From Rhizobium sp. AC27/96 (lineage in GTDB: Bacteria; Pseudomonadota; Alphaproteobacteria; Rhizobiales; Rhizobiaceae): 64,000 bases of DNA. This document shows positions 49,535-58,323 of the stretch, piece after piece. The notes below the pieces were generated by a model. The model was not told the origin of the DNA. It saw nothing but the letters and a program-made list of their open reading frames with translations, and made no database searches. Every line of letters begins with the position of its first letter. Position 1 is the stretch's first letter. Position numbers and translations under genes: made by a program. The DNA lies in assembly GCF_001692325.1 (NCBI RefSeq), contig NZ_LXKN01000020.1, forward strand, positions 1 through 64,000, in the 5' to 3' direction.

Positions 49535-50152
49535 ATGAAACTCTATTATGCGCCGGGCGTCTGTTCGATGGCCGCCCATATCGTTGCCGTCGAGGCCGGG
49601 CTCACTCTCGATCTGGTAAAGGTGGACATTCGCAGCGAGCCTCATCGCGTCGAGGATGGCCGTGATCTGAAGGCGGTCAGTGCAAAGGGTGTGGTGCCGG
49701 TGCTGGAACTCGACAATGGCGAGATCCTCACTGAAGGCGTCGCGATCCTGCTCTATCTGGCTGACAAAAAGCCGGACGCAATGCTGACGCCTGAACAGGG
49801 CAGCTTTGAGCACTATCGTCTCCAGGAATGGCTCACCTTCATCAGCTCCGAGCTGCACAAGACCTTCAGCCCCTGGCTGTTCCATCCCGAATATGGCGCA
49901 CAGGCTGCCGAGGTTGCCAAGGAAAGGCTACGGCAGCGCTTCGATATTCTGGAGGCTCATCTGGCGACACAGGATTATCTGGTCGGAGGCCGTTTCAGCA
50001 TCGCCGATGCCTATTGCTTCACCATCATGAATTGGTCCAGGGGGCTTCGTATCGATCTTGGGGCGTGGCCAAATCTGACGCGCTATCTATTTGAGATTGC
50101 CGAACGCCCAGGCGTACGTATGACGCTCGTTGCCGAAGGCCTGCGCAAATAG
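49535..50152 (+). CDS. Glutathione S-transferase, beta class
   Basis: 205 residues with AGGAG before the ATG. The N-terminus KLYYAPGVCSMAAHIVAVEA carries Cys10, the active-site cysteine of bacterial beta-class GSTs, followed by VVPVLELDNGEILTEGVAIL LYLAD with the cis-Pro and the Glu-Gly glutathione site. The C-domain has FSIADAYCFTIMNW. It conjugates or reduces small electrophiles with glutathione in the cytoplasm. It is divergent from the zeta-like GST with 282 bases between, in which I saw no clear operator, and convergent with a LysR gene 28 bases on. Confidence 0.85.
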   Translation: MKLYYAPGVCSMAAHIVAVEAGLTLDLVKVDIRSEPHRVEDGRDLKAVSAKGVVPVLELDNGEILTEGVAILLYLADKKPDAMLTPEQGSFEHYRLQEWLTFISSELHKTFSPWLFHPEYGAQAAEVAKERLRQRFDILEAHLATQDYLVGGRFSIADAYCFTIMNWSRGLRIDLGAWPNLTRYLFEIAERPGVRMTLVAEGLRK

Positions 50153-50180
50153 CAGGCGCGCGGGTAAGTACCGAGTTCGC

Positions 50181-51098
50181 TCAACCGGCGACGCTGAAAG
50201 CACCAACGCGCTCTCCCTCCAGCAGCGCCCGCCGTGCGAGCAGGCCGCCGCCGACATGATCGAAGAAAGCCCGTACGCGTGCCGTGTTGCGCAGATCCTT
50301 ATGCGTGATCAGCCACAGTTCCCGGGTGAGTTCGTCGAGCGGGTCCTGAACCCGCTCGATATCGGGCTCCAGATCGCCAAGGTAGCAGGGCAGGAGCGCC
50401 AAGCCCAAGCCTGCTTTCACCGCCATGAGCTGATTGATGAGACTGCTGGAGCGATATGCAAAGGCGCGGGGCGAAATATTCTCCGTCAACCACCTCGCTG
50501 CCGCAGCCACAGCGCCGCTGTCCCAGCCGATCACCGCGTGGCTCGAAAGCGAGGCGATGTCGGTGGGACGTTCGCGATCTGCAAGATAGGCGTTGCTGCC
50601 ATAGAAGGTCCAGGGCGTCGATGCGATCTTGCGGCCGAACAGCTCGCCCTCATGCGGGCGGGTGGCTCGGATGGCAATATCGGCTTCGCGCCTCAGGAGA
50701 TCGAGCTGCCTGTTATCGACAAGCAGCTCCAGCTCGATACCGTCATGTTCGCGACGAAAGCCCGCAAGCACTTCGTTGAGAATGCGGTAGGCCAAGGTCT
50801 CCGACGAGGTGATCTTGAGCTTGCCGGACAGTCGGGTGTCTTGGCCCGTGATCGAACGATCGATCGCAAGAATCTCCGTCTCCAGCCGCTCGGCAGCCAT
50901 GACCATCTGCAAGCCGGCGTCGGTCGGCACATATTGGCTCGATGTGCGATCAAACAACTGCACGCCTCGGCGCTTCTCCAAGGCATTCAGCCAACGGAAC
51001 ACCGTCGAATGGTCGTGGCCCAGATCCTTTGCCGCGCCGACAAGCGACCCAGCCCGCCCAATCGCCAGCACAATCCTGAATTCGTTCCAGTCCGTCAT
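50181..51098 (-). CDS. LysR-family regulator
   Basis: 305 residues from ATG 51098 (MTDWNEFRIVLAIGRAGSLV); the frame continues upstream without support. The HTH carries LGHDHSTVFRWLNALEKRRG, a variant in which HSTVFRW replaces the common QSAVSxxI, as in the LysR group related to DNA-binding of FRD-type promoters. The effector domain has READIAIRATRPHEGELFGR and AVKAGLGLALLPCYLGDLEP. It is divergent from the SMR/E1-alpha pair, with two GCATTGCAAA repeats in the gap that are probable binding sites. Confidence 0.82.
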   Translation of the reverse strand: MTDWNEFRIVLAIGRAGSLVGAAKDLGHDHSTVFRWLNALEKRRGVQLFDRTSSQYVPTDAGLQMVMAAERLETEILAIDRSITGQDTRLSGKLKITSSETLAYRILNEVLAGFRREHDGIELELLVDNRQLDLLRREADIAIRATRPHEGELFGRKIASTPWTFYGSNAYLADRERPTDIASLSSHAVIGWDSGAVAAAARWLTENISPRAFAYRSSSLINQLMAVKAGLGLALLPCYLGDLEPDIERVQDPLDELTRELWLITHKDLRNTARVRAFFDHVGGGLLARRALLEGERVGAFSVAG

Positions 51099-51453
51099 GT
51101 TCTTGCTACCTCGCAAATTGGATCTGCATCCGGACATGATGCATTGCAAATCGGAAAGCGTGTTGTCGAACGGCGTCCGAGCATCGATGTCTCTTCCCGT
51201 CCCAGTATAAGTTCCAAACGGCACGGTTTGCATTGCAAAGATGCAAGCCAGACTTTCCGAACGGCAAGCTGTAAGCCGCCGAGGTGAAAGCCGAACGGTT
51301 GCGGCGTCTCGGTTGTCAGGCGGAAATATCGGCTTGCAAAACCACAACGGGCGTTGCGCGCTCAGCACTCCTATCATCCGGGCTCATGCTTTTGCCGACG
51401 CGGTCCGCGTCCGCCAGGCTGCAAGTCAAGACAATGATGCAATGGAGACGCGT
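51099..51453. promoter_or_regulatory. Divergent LysR/SMR control region with GCATTGCAAA repeats
   Basis: 355 bases without a gene. The decamer GCATTGCAAA occurs at 51141-51150 and 51230-51239, and the second copy forms a near-palindrome TTTGCATTGCAAAG. These are candidate LysR sites. Because the downstream gene is SugE-like I looked for guanidine riboswitch features; several ACGG tetramers occur, but no paired ACGR hairpins are convincing. Confidence 0.4.
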
Positions 51454-51783
51454 ATGGGAACGGGCATGGCATGGGGATTGTTGATCCTGTCCGGTCTTCT
51501 CGATGTTGCCTGGGCGATCAGCGTGAAGATGGCCGATGGCTATAGTCGTTTGGCCTGGTCCGTCCTGTCCTTCTTCCTGCTTGCCGCTTTCATCTACGCC
51601 CTCGGCAAGTCGCTTCAGGTCCTGCCGCTCGGCACGGCCTATGCCGTCTGGGCCGGTATCGGCGCGATCGGATCTATCGTTCTGGGCATCGTGATCTTTC
51701 GCGAACCCGCGACCTTCATCCGCCTCTTCTGGATCGCCGTCACCCTCAGCGGCATCGTCGGTCTCAAGCTATCGAGCAGCTGA
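51454..51783 (+). CDS. SMR-family transporter, SugE/Gdx-like, with Asp at the key Glu
   Basis: 109 residues from ATG 51454, seven bases after GGAG; an ATG four codons earlier is possible. Four membrane helices and the SugE-type blocks LGTAYAVWAGIGAIGSIVLG and VTLSGIVGLKL are present. The helix-1 motif reads LLDVAWAISVK, where SMR proteins have LLEVxWAxxxK, so the essential membrane glutamate (E13/E14) is Asp17 here. That residue couples protons to export of guanidinium or quaternary cations. The carboxylate is kept, so activity is possible but with changed geometry. It is followed after 40 bases by a pyruvate-dehydrogenase-type E1 alpha gene. Confidence 0.85.
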   Translation: MGTGMAWGLLILSGLLDVAWAISVKMADGYSRLAWSVLSFFLLAAFIYALGKSLQVLPLGTAYAVWAGIGAIGSIVLGIVIFREPATFIRLFWIAVTLSGIVGLKLSSS

Positions 51784-51823
51784 GGTTCGCCGCCGCTGCT
51801 CATCCCAAGACGAAGGAAATATC

Positions 51824-52813
51824 ATGACCAAGCTGAATGCCGACCCGAGTTTCGTTTTCTCCAGGGACGAGGAATTGAAGGCTTTTCGCGACATGCTGTT
51901 GATCCGCCGCTTTGAGGAGCGCTGCGGGCAAATGTACGGCGAGGGCCTGATTGCCGGCTTCTGCCATCTCTATATTGGCCAGGAAGCGGTGGTCGTCGGA
52001 ATGCAGATGGCGATCGGCGAGGGCGATCAGGTCATCACGGCCTATCGCGACCATGGTCATGCGCTGATGTCGGGCATGGATCCCAAGGCGGTGCTGGCCG
52101 AGCTGACTGGCCGCATGTCGGGTGTGTCGAAGGGCAAAGGCGGCTCCATGCACATGTTCGCGCCTAAACGCGGCTTTTATGGCGGGCATGGCATCGTTGG
52201 TGCACAGGCATCCCTCGGCACCGGTCTCGCCTTCGCCAATAAATATCGCGGCAACGACCGCGTTTGCCTCACCTATTTCGGCGATGGCGCATCGAACCAG
52301 GGCCAGGTTTACGAGAGTTTCAACATGGCGAAGATCTGGGATCTGCCGGTGGTTTACGTCATCGAAAACAATCACTACGGCATGGGCACCAGCATCGAGC
52401 GTGCTTCGGCGAACCTCAATCTTTCTGAGCGTGGCCTGTCCTTGAACATCCCGGGCGAACAGGTCGACGCAATGGATGTCCGCGCCGTGCGAGCCGCGGG
52501 CATCAGGGCTGTCGAACACGCCCGGGCTGGCAAGGGCCCCTTCATCCTTGAAATGCTGACCTATCGCTATCGTGGCCATTCGATGTCTGACCCGGCTAAG
52601 TATCGCTCCCGCGAGGAGGTACAAAAGGTCAGGAACGAGAGCGATCCTATCGACCGGTCGCGTGCCCGCATTCTCGAAGATGGCCATGCCAGCGAGGACG
52701 ACATCAAGCTGATGGAAAAAGAAATCAAGGATATCGTTGCCGACGCAGTCGACTTCGCCAAGACCAGCCCGTTGCCCGACCCAACCGAACTTTACACCGA
52801 CGTCTATGTGTGA
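51824..52813 (+). CDS. Thiamine-dependent dehydrogenase E1 alpha subunit (orphan)
   Basis: 329 residues. The thiamine-diphosphate motif runs from GDG (153-155) to NN (182-183). YRGHSMSDPAKYRSREEV is the conserved active-site loop of pyruvate dehydrogenase E1 alpha. HLYIGQEAVVVGM and the SKGKGGSMHMF block are also canonical. Such subunits oxidatively decarboxylate pyruvate, acetoin or branched keto acids only together with E1 beta, E2 and E3; none of these is encoded in the window. It may pair with the chromosomal complex or serve as a regulator-linked paralogue. Next downstream is a LuxR-type ATPase 153 bases away. Confidence 0.87.
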   Translation: MTKLNADPSFVFSRDEELKAFRDMLLIRRFEERCGQMYGEGLIAGFCHLYIGQEAVVVGMQMAIGEGDQVITAYRDHGHALMSGMDPKAVLAELTGRMSGVSKGKGGSMHMFAPKRGFYGGHGIVGAQASLGTGLAFANKYRGNDRVCLTYFGDGASNQGQVYESFNMAKIWDLPVVYVIENNHYGMGTSIERASANLNLSERGLSLNIPGEQVDAMDVRAVRAAGIRAVEHARAGKGPFILEMLTYRYRGHSMSDPAKYRSREEVQKVRNESDPIDRSRARILEDGHASEDDIKLMEKEIKDIVADAVDFAKTSPLPDPTELYTDVYV

Positions 52814-52966
52814 AACCTCGACTGGCGCGGAGTATAGTTCGATCGTCACGACCGCGACGCTTGCGGTCGGCTCGATTTCGCGCAAAGTGTCCCGATAATC
52901 GAAGTGGGACGCCGGTGTGGCAAGGCACATACCCGCCTGCGAACTTGACACCGCGCGCCAAGGCGA

Positions 52967-55321
52967 ATGTTCATGCACGATCCGATCATCCGCTCCGTCC
53001 TCCTGGCGGAATTGCTCTCGCGGCCGGAGCCCATCGTCGTGCTGGAGGCGCCAGCCGGCATGGGCAAGTCATCCATGTTGCATCATGTTGCCCGTCATTT
53101 TGGCGTCGAGGTCGAGCGCGGGCCGGCGCTGTCGGCCGAGGTGACGCCAGGGGCGGTAAAGGTCTGGGACATCCCGCCCTACGCGAAGCCGGAGCCGCTT
53201 GCCGATGCTTTTGCCGCCGGCGCGGCGCGCATCTTCATTGCGAAGCGGCCGGACGTGGTTCTGCCCGGCCTGTCGCGCGCGCTGGTCTATGGCAATGCTC
53301 ATGTGGTCGATCCGAACCACTTGCTGTTAAGCGATGCTGAACTTGCAGATATTTTCGGTGACGGAGCCGAAGCCGTCCGCAAGAGTTCGGGCGGCTGGCC
53401 TCTCGCCGCCTTCAGATCCAAACTTGCCGGCACTGCGCTGATCGATTTTCTTGCCAACGAAATGCTTCGCCCGATGCCGGCAACAGCGCTTGTCGATCTG
53501 CGTACGTTGCTTGATGGGCGCGGCACGCGCTCGAAATCCGAATACCCGCTGATCCCATTTGAAAGAGATGGCGGCATCAATACACCGGCCGTTGCAGGAG
53601 AGCTCGGCACCGCTTTGGATGTCGTCATCGAGGAGCGCCTAAGCGTTGCTGCCGAGGCTAAGGCGATTGCCGAGGCCTTTGTCGAAAGTGGGCGCCCGGT
53701 CGATGCTATCCTGACCTTTCAGCGTGCGGGCTTCTTCGATAGCGCATTGCGCGTCTTCAACGATGAGCACGGCGATTTCTTTCTCTATTTCCACGGGCCG
53801 GACGCGTTCGAACGCGTTCTTTCAGGCTTTCCGCGCAGTTTCGCATTGCAGACGGAGGCGCTGGTATTGTCGCTTGCCTTGCAGGCGCTGAAGAAAGGCG
53901 ATGTGTCGCGGGCGCGACGCCTGCTCGCCGATCGTTTTGGCGATCTTGCCAATGATCCTGAAGCGGTGTTTTCCCCCCGTTCGGTCTTTTCCAGGGAGTT
54001 TCGGGCATTTCGGCTGCTGATGCTGATCTATGACGACTATTTCTTCTCGGAGGAACTGCTGGATCGCTGCTTTGCGCTCGTGGCCGAATTTCCGATCGAT
54101 GATCATCTCTTCCGGGGCAGCTTCTACAATTCGATCCTCGAATTCTACATTCGCAACCGCCGTTTTGCGGAGGCCGAGGATGTGGCGCAGCGCGCCATGT
54201 ATCACTATGAATGCGCCAAATCGCCAATGCTCGCCTTCTATATCAGCCTGCATAGGGCGTTGATCCGGCTGCTGATGGGCGATGCGCTGGCTGCGCGCAA
54301 GCATGCGGCACTCTCCGCCAAGAGCCTGGCCGAAGTTCCGTTCGAAAGTCCAAATGATGCGCGCCTTCAGGTGCTCCTCGAAGCCTGTATCGAGTACGAG
54401 TCCGGACGGGCTGAGCCGCTGTCCCGTTTTCTCAGTCTGGAGATGGACGATTTTTCGCACGGTGAAATCTGGCCGAGCCTGCTTGAACTGGCACTGCACT
54501 ACGGCAGCCAGGCGCTTGGAAGCCATTTTTCGACAATCGCGGCAAGAAGCTTCCTCGACCGCTGGCGCGTCTACCAGGTGTCGAACCGGCAATTCCAGGT
54601 CATGATCGAAATCCGCGAGGTCGCCGTCCTGCAAAATGCCAATCGCTGGCAGGAAGCCGCGGAGCGCCTGAACGCGATTGACTCGCGCATCGACCGAAAC
54701 TGGGTGCTCGGCTCCAATCAGGTGCTGGAGCGCATGGACAACAGAGACGAGATGGCTCTGGTGTTGGCGTGGATGCGGCAGATGGTCTATGAGCAGCCCA
54801 CATGGGAGGGTCTCGATGATTTGATCGCCGATCTCATGCGTAATCTCAACATTACCGATCGCCAGCGGATCAGCCTGGAAATCTGGCTTGCCTACATCGC
54901 CAAGCGGCAGCGAAATCTCACCCGCGCGCGTTCCATTCTCCAGAAGACATTCGAGGATTGCGCGCGGCTGGGGGCGATCGCGCCCTTGTCGGAGGAGCGG
55001 GTTCTACTGGACGAATTGATCAGCAATGAACGCATTGGCGGCTTCCTGGCCACATCGCTTGCGGCAAAGCAGATCATCCGCAAATTGCGCGACAGCGGCC
55101 GGCTTTCGACCGGTCCCGGCGAGCGTAGCAACCTCTCACGCCGTGAAAGCAAGATCCTGCTGATGATATCGGAAGGTGCGGCCAACAAATACATCGCCCA
55201 TACGCTCGGGCTCAGCGAGGCGACGGTGAAGTTTCATCTCGGAAATGTCTATCGCAAGCTTGGCTGCCGCAATCGGCAGGAAGCGATCGGAACTGCGCGC
55301 GCACTGGGTATGGTCAGCTGA
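52967..55321 (+). CDS. LuxR-family ATP-binding regulator (MalT-like STAND protein)
   Basis: 784 residues, somewhat shorter than MalT. An N-terminal P-loop APAGMGKSS (28-36) opens a STAND ATPase-like region, though the rest of that domain looks short. A long helical middle (about 250-700) fits TPR-like sensor repeats. The C-terminal LuxR HTH (about 721-784) has LSRRESKILLMISEGAANKY and LSEATVKFHLGNVYRKLGCR. Such proteins activate transcription after inducer-dependent oligomerisation. It stands upstream of the dipeptide-type importer operon on the same strand and is its probable regulator, or that of the E1-alpha gene. A second ATG two codons on is an alternative start. Confidence 0.85.
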   Translation: MFMHDPIIRSVLLAELLSRPEPIVVLEAPAGMGKSSMLHHVARHFGVEVERGPALSAEVTPGAVKVWDIPPYAKPEPLADAFAAGAARIFIAKRPDVVLPGLSRALVYGNAHVVDPNHLLLSDAELADIFGDGAEAVRKSSGGWPLAAFRSKLAGTALIDFLANEMLRPMPATALVDLRTLLDGRGTRSKSEYPLIPFERDGGINTPAVAGELGTALDVVIEERLSVAAEAKAIAEAFVESGRPVDAILTFQRAGFFDSALRVFNDEHGDFFLYFHGPDAFERVLSGFPRSFALQTEALVLSLALQALKKGDVSRARRLLADRFGDLANDPEAVFSPRSVFSREFRAFRLLMLIYDDYFFSEELLDRCFALVAEFPIDDHLFRGSFYNSILEFYIRNRRFAEAEDVAQRAMYHYECAKSPMLAFYISLHRALIRLLMGDALAARKHAALSAKSLAEVPFESPNDARLQVLLEACIEYESGRAEPLSRFLSLEMDDFSHGEIWPSLLELALHYGSQALGSHFSTIAARSFLDRWRVYQVSNRQFQVMIEIREVAVLQNANRWQEAAERLNAIDSRIDRNWVLGSNQVLERMDNRDEMALVLAWMRQMVYEQPTWEGLDDLIADLMRNLNITDRQRISLEIWLAYIAKRQRNLTRARSILQKTFEDCARLGAIAPLSEERVLLDELISNERIGGFLATSLAAKQIIRKLRDSGRLSTGPGERSNLSRRESKILLMISEGAANKYIAHTLGLSEATVKFHLGNVYRKLGCRNRQEAIGTARALGMVS

Positions 55322-55635
55322 CGCCTCGTTGATGGCGAGGTTATGCCTGTCACAGGACGACAAAACCTATACCATTTAATCAAAAACCTAGACTTGGTTC
55401 GTGTTGGCGCGCCGGGTTGCCTATGCAATCTTTTCCATACGGCTTCTAAGGCTTTGATGAGCGAAGGAGCCCGGATGCGTACTCACGCTGTCGGCGACCC
55501 AAGCGCCGGATGCCGTCGAGCATCGTCCCGCATGATTGACGCTCCACTCCATAGGCGCACGAAGACGCCGGAGCGAACTCTAGACATAAGCGGGCAAAAG
55601 CTCGCAGGGAACCTTGAACCGAACCGGGAGATTGC
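55322..55635 (+). other. Intergenic leader before the importer operon
   Basis: 314 bases with no gene I can support. A short CCTCG/CGAGG hairpin (55324-55340) follows the luxR stop. No convincing -35/-10 pair or operator stood out; the start of the next gene has GGGAG upstream. Confidence 0.4.
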
Positions 55636-57195
55636 ATGAGCAAGCTTAGATTGATTGCGTCGACTGCACTTGCCGCCCTTGTCGCAGGTATTGCGGGAAC
55701 GGCTGCGGCCAAGACGGTCGTGACCATGAATACTGTTCAGATTTTCGGCACGATCGATCCGGCCAAAATCTCCGACTACACCGACTATATGGCGGCAGTG
55801 AACCTTTACGATGGTCTGATCACCGTCGATTCGACGGGCAATCTGCAGCCGGAACTCGCCGAGAGCTGGACGGTCTCTCCCGATGCGAAGGAAGTGACCT
55901 TCAAGCTTCGCGCCGACGCCCATTTCACCGATGGTTCGCCTGTCAAAGCGTCCGACGTCGTTTACTCCTTCGAGCGCCTGCTGAAGATCAACCAGGGTCC
56001 CGCCAATCTTTTTGCCGATGTGCTGAAGCCTGGCTCCGTCACTGCCGTTGACGCGCATACAGTGAAGTTTACGCTCTCCAAGGCCTTCGCGCCGTTCCTC
56101 AGCACCGTGCCTGCCGTCTTCATCCTCAACGCTGACGTCGTCCAGAAAAACGCCGGCAGCGACGATGGCCAGACTTATCTCGCAACCAACGCCGCCGGTG
56201 CCGGTCCCTACACGCTGAAGGCCTGGGATCGCGGTGCGTCGATGACGATCGAGCGTGATCCGAAATACTACAAGGGTTTTGGCGAAGGTCCGATCGACGA
56301 GGTCCGCTGGATCATCACCAATGACGAGGCGACCGTCCGCTCGCTTGCCGCATCGGGCGAGCTGACGATGAGCAGCCAGTACCAGTCACCCGATACCTAC
56401 AAGGCATTGAAGGAGATGGGCCGTTTCAACATCGTCAGCAGTGATACGACGATCGGTTTCTACCTGAAGCTCAATACCAAGGTGCCGCCCACGGATGACA
56501 TCCATATCCGCAAGGCACTCGCCTACGCCACCGACTACGACACGGTGCGCAACGTCATCGTGCCGGGCGGTCAGTTGAATGGCCCGCTGCCTCCCGGATT
56601 TGCCGATTTTTATGCCAACGACCTTCAGGCACCGAAGTTCGATATGGATGCGGCCAAGGCCGAGATTGCCCAGTCGAAATATGCCGGCCAGGAAATCCCG
56701 ATCACGCTCGGCTATGTCGCCGGCACCAAGTTCGAGGAAGAGATCAGCCTGCTGATGCAATCGAACCTCGAGCAACTCGGCTTCAAGGTGACGCAGCAGG
56801 CCGATCCGTGGAACCGCATCACCGAGATTTCCAACAAGGTCGACACGACACCTGCCGTCAGCCAGATATTCTTCGGCCCGACCTATCCGTCGCCGGACTC
56901 GATGTTCTTCACGCAGTATCATTCGAAGGCTGCCGGTACCTGGGCCTCGGCGGAATGGCTGCAGGACCCGGCCATCGACGCCTTGATCGACAAGGCGCGT
57001 GAAACGGCAGACGCCAAACAGCAGGCCGATATCTACAAGGAATTGCAGCACAAGATCGTCGATCTGCAGCCGGATGTCTTCCTGCAAACACAGACGGTTC
57101 AGCATGCCATGGACAAGTGCCTCGAAGGCTTCCACGCCGTGCCCATGCAGTCTTTCGACTACAAGTTCACGCGCTACAGCTGGACCTGCAAATAG
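55636..57195 (+). CDS. Periplasmic binding protein of a dipeptide/oligopeptide-type importer
   Basis: 519 residues. A signal peptide (1-25, ending TAAA) leads into family-5 (DppA/OppA) features: AAVNLYDGLITVDSTGNLQP ELAESW, VKASDVVYSFERLLKIN, and GAGPYTLKAWDRGASMTIER. Family-5 proteins bind peptides, opines, heterocycles and many other amides in the periplasm. It is the first gene of an eight-gene plus-strand unit that ends with hydantoinase and DUF917 genes, so a hydantoin-, lactam- or peptide-like compound is the likely ligand (inferred). Confidence 0.88.
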   Translation: MSKLRLIASTALAALVAGIAGTAAAKTVVTMNTVQIFGTIDPAKISDYTDYMAAVNLYDGLITVDSTGNLQPELAESWTVSPDAKEVTFKLRADAHFTDGSPVKASDVVYSFERLLKINQGPANLFADVLKPGSVTAVDAHTVKFTLSKAFAPFLSTVPAVFILNADVVQKNAGSDDGQTYLATNAAGAGPYTLKAWDRGASMTIERDPKYYKGFGEGPIDEVRWIITNDEATVRSLAASGELTMSSQYQSPDTYKALKEMGRFNIVSSDTTIGFYLKLNTKVPPTDDIHIRKALAYATDYDTVRNVIVPGGQLNGPLPPGFADFYANDLQAPKFDMDAAKAEIAQSKYAGQEIPITLGYVAGTKFEEEISLLMQSNLEQLGFKVTQQADPWNRITEISNKVDTTPAVSQIFFGPTYPSPDSMFFTQYHSKAAGTWASAEWLQDPAIDALIDKARETADAKQQADIYKELQHKIVDLQPDVFLQTQTVQHAMDKCLEGFHAVPMQSFDYKFTRYSWTCK

Positions 57196-57300
57196 CGGTT
57201 TGCAGGTTCTCCGGGCGGGCTTCTCGTCCGGATTGCTTGAGACAGGACGGCCTTCGGGCCGTCGCCATCTCTCCTTTTCGTTCGAGACAGGGCTTGGATA

Positions 57301-58323
57301 TTGGAATTCCTCCTCTTCATGATCAGGCGCGTGCTCTGGTCACTGCTGGTCCTGTTCGGGCTTTCGGTGGTGATCTTCGCCATTGCCCGCGGAATGCCCG
57401 GCGATCCGGTTCGCCTCGCACTTGGGCCGCGCGCCAGCGCGGAACAGGTCGCGCAGCTTCGCGAGACCATGGGCTTCAACAAGCCTCTGATCCAGCAGTA
57501 TGGGATCTATGTCTCCGGGCTGGCCGGCGGCGATCTTGGTCTGTCGCTTCTGACGAAACGGCCTGTCGCCAGCGATATAAGTGAAACCTTTGCCGCCACC
57601 TTCGAGCTGGTCCTGACGACGATCACCATAGCCTTCGTTCTCGGTGTCCCCCTTGGCGTGGCCGCGGCGCGTTGGAAGGATCGCTGGCCAGACAATCTCG
57701 TGCGCCTGATCGCCATCTTTTCAGCCGTCACGCCAAGTTTCTTCCTGGCGATCCTGCTGCAGATCCTTGCCGGCTATGTCCTGCACATCTTGCCGACAAC
57801 CGGCCGCTTGCCGCCGAACATGGCTTTCACCCCCGATATCACCGGTCTCCTCAGCGTGGATTCGCTGCTGCGCGGGCGTCTTGACGTCTTCGGCGAGGCC
57901 TTTCGCCATCTTCTGCTTCCATCTCTGGCTCTTGCGGCGGCCACCATGGGCCAGATCGCCCGCATCACGCGCTCGTCAATGATCGACGTGGCGAGCCAGG
58001 ACTATATCGAGGCCAGCCGGGCTTTCGGCATTCCGGAGCGGGTGCGTGTTTTCAAATACATGCTGCGACCAAGCTTCGTGCCGCCGCTCACCATCTCGGG
58101 GCTGGAATTTGCATCGCTCATCGGCAATGCCTTCGTCGTCGAACTGGTCTTCGCATGGCCCGGCATGGCTGCCTATGGCGTGCGCACCATCATGCAGAAG
58201 GATCTCAATGCCGTCATGGGCGTGGTGATCGTCTCCGGCGTCTTCTTCGTGGTCGTCAATCTCGTCATCGATGTGCTGGTCGGCATGGTCGATCCTCGTA
58301 TCCGCATTCGAGGGAGGCGCTGA
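57301..58323 (+). CDS. Dipeptide-type ABC permease, DppB-like
   Basis: 340 residues from a TTG at 57301 (an ATG six codons on lacks a ribosome site). The DppB opening is FMIRRVLWSLLVLFGLSVVI FAIARGMPGDPVRLALG, with LRETMGFNKPLIQQYGIYVS and the EAA-type coupling loop YIEASRAFGIPERVRVFKYM LRP. Six membrane segments. The stop shares one base with the ATG of the next gene, giving coupled translation of the two channel subunits. Confidence 0.88.
   Translation: MEFLLFMIRRVLWSLLVLFGLSVVIFAIARGMPGDPVRLALGPRASAEQVAQLRETMGFNKPLIQQYGIYVSGLAGGDLGLSLLTKRPVASDISETFAATFELVLTTITIAFVLGVPLGVAAARWKDRWPDNLVRLIAIFSAVTPSFFLAILLQILAGYVLHILPTTGRLPPNMAFTPDITGLLSVDSLLRGRLDVFGEAFRHLLLPSLALAAATMGQIARITRSSMIDVASQDYIEASRAFGIPERVRVFKYMLRPSFVPPLTISGLEFASLIGNAFVVELVFAWPGMAAYGVRTIMQKDLNAVMGVVIVSGVFFVVVNLVIDVLVGMVDPRIRIRGRR

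Noticed and set aside
48593..49885. Long N-terminal extension of the zeta-like GST
   Set aside because: The added residues resemble no domain; the GST fold begins at ATG 49252 and the extension covers the divergent GST gene.
51241..51453. Guanidine (mini-ykkC type) riboswitch before the SugE-like gene
   Set aside because: Several ACGG tetramers occur, but I could not fold two stable hairpins with ACGR loops, and the repeats there look more like LysR sites.
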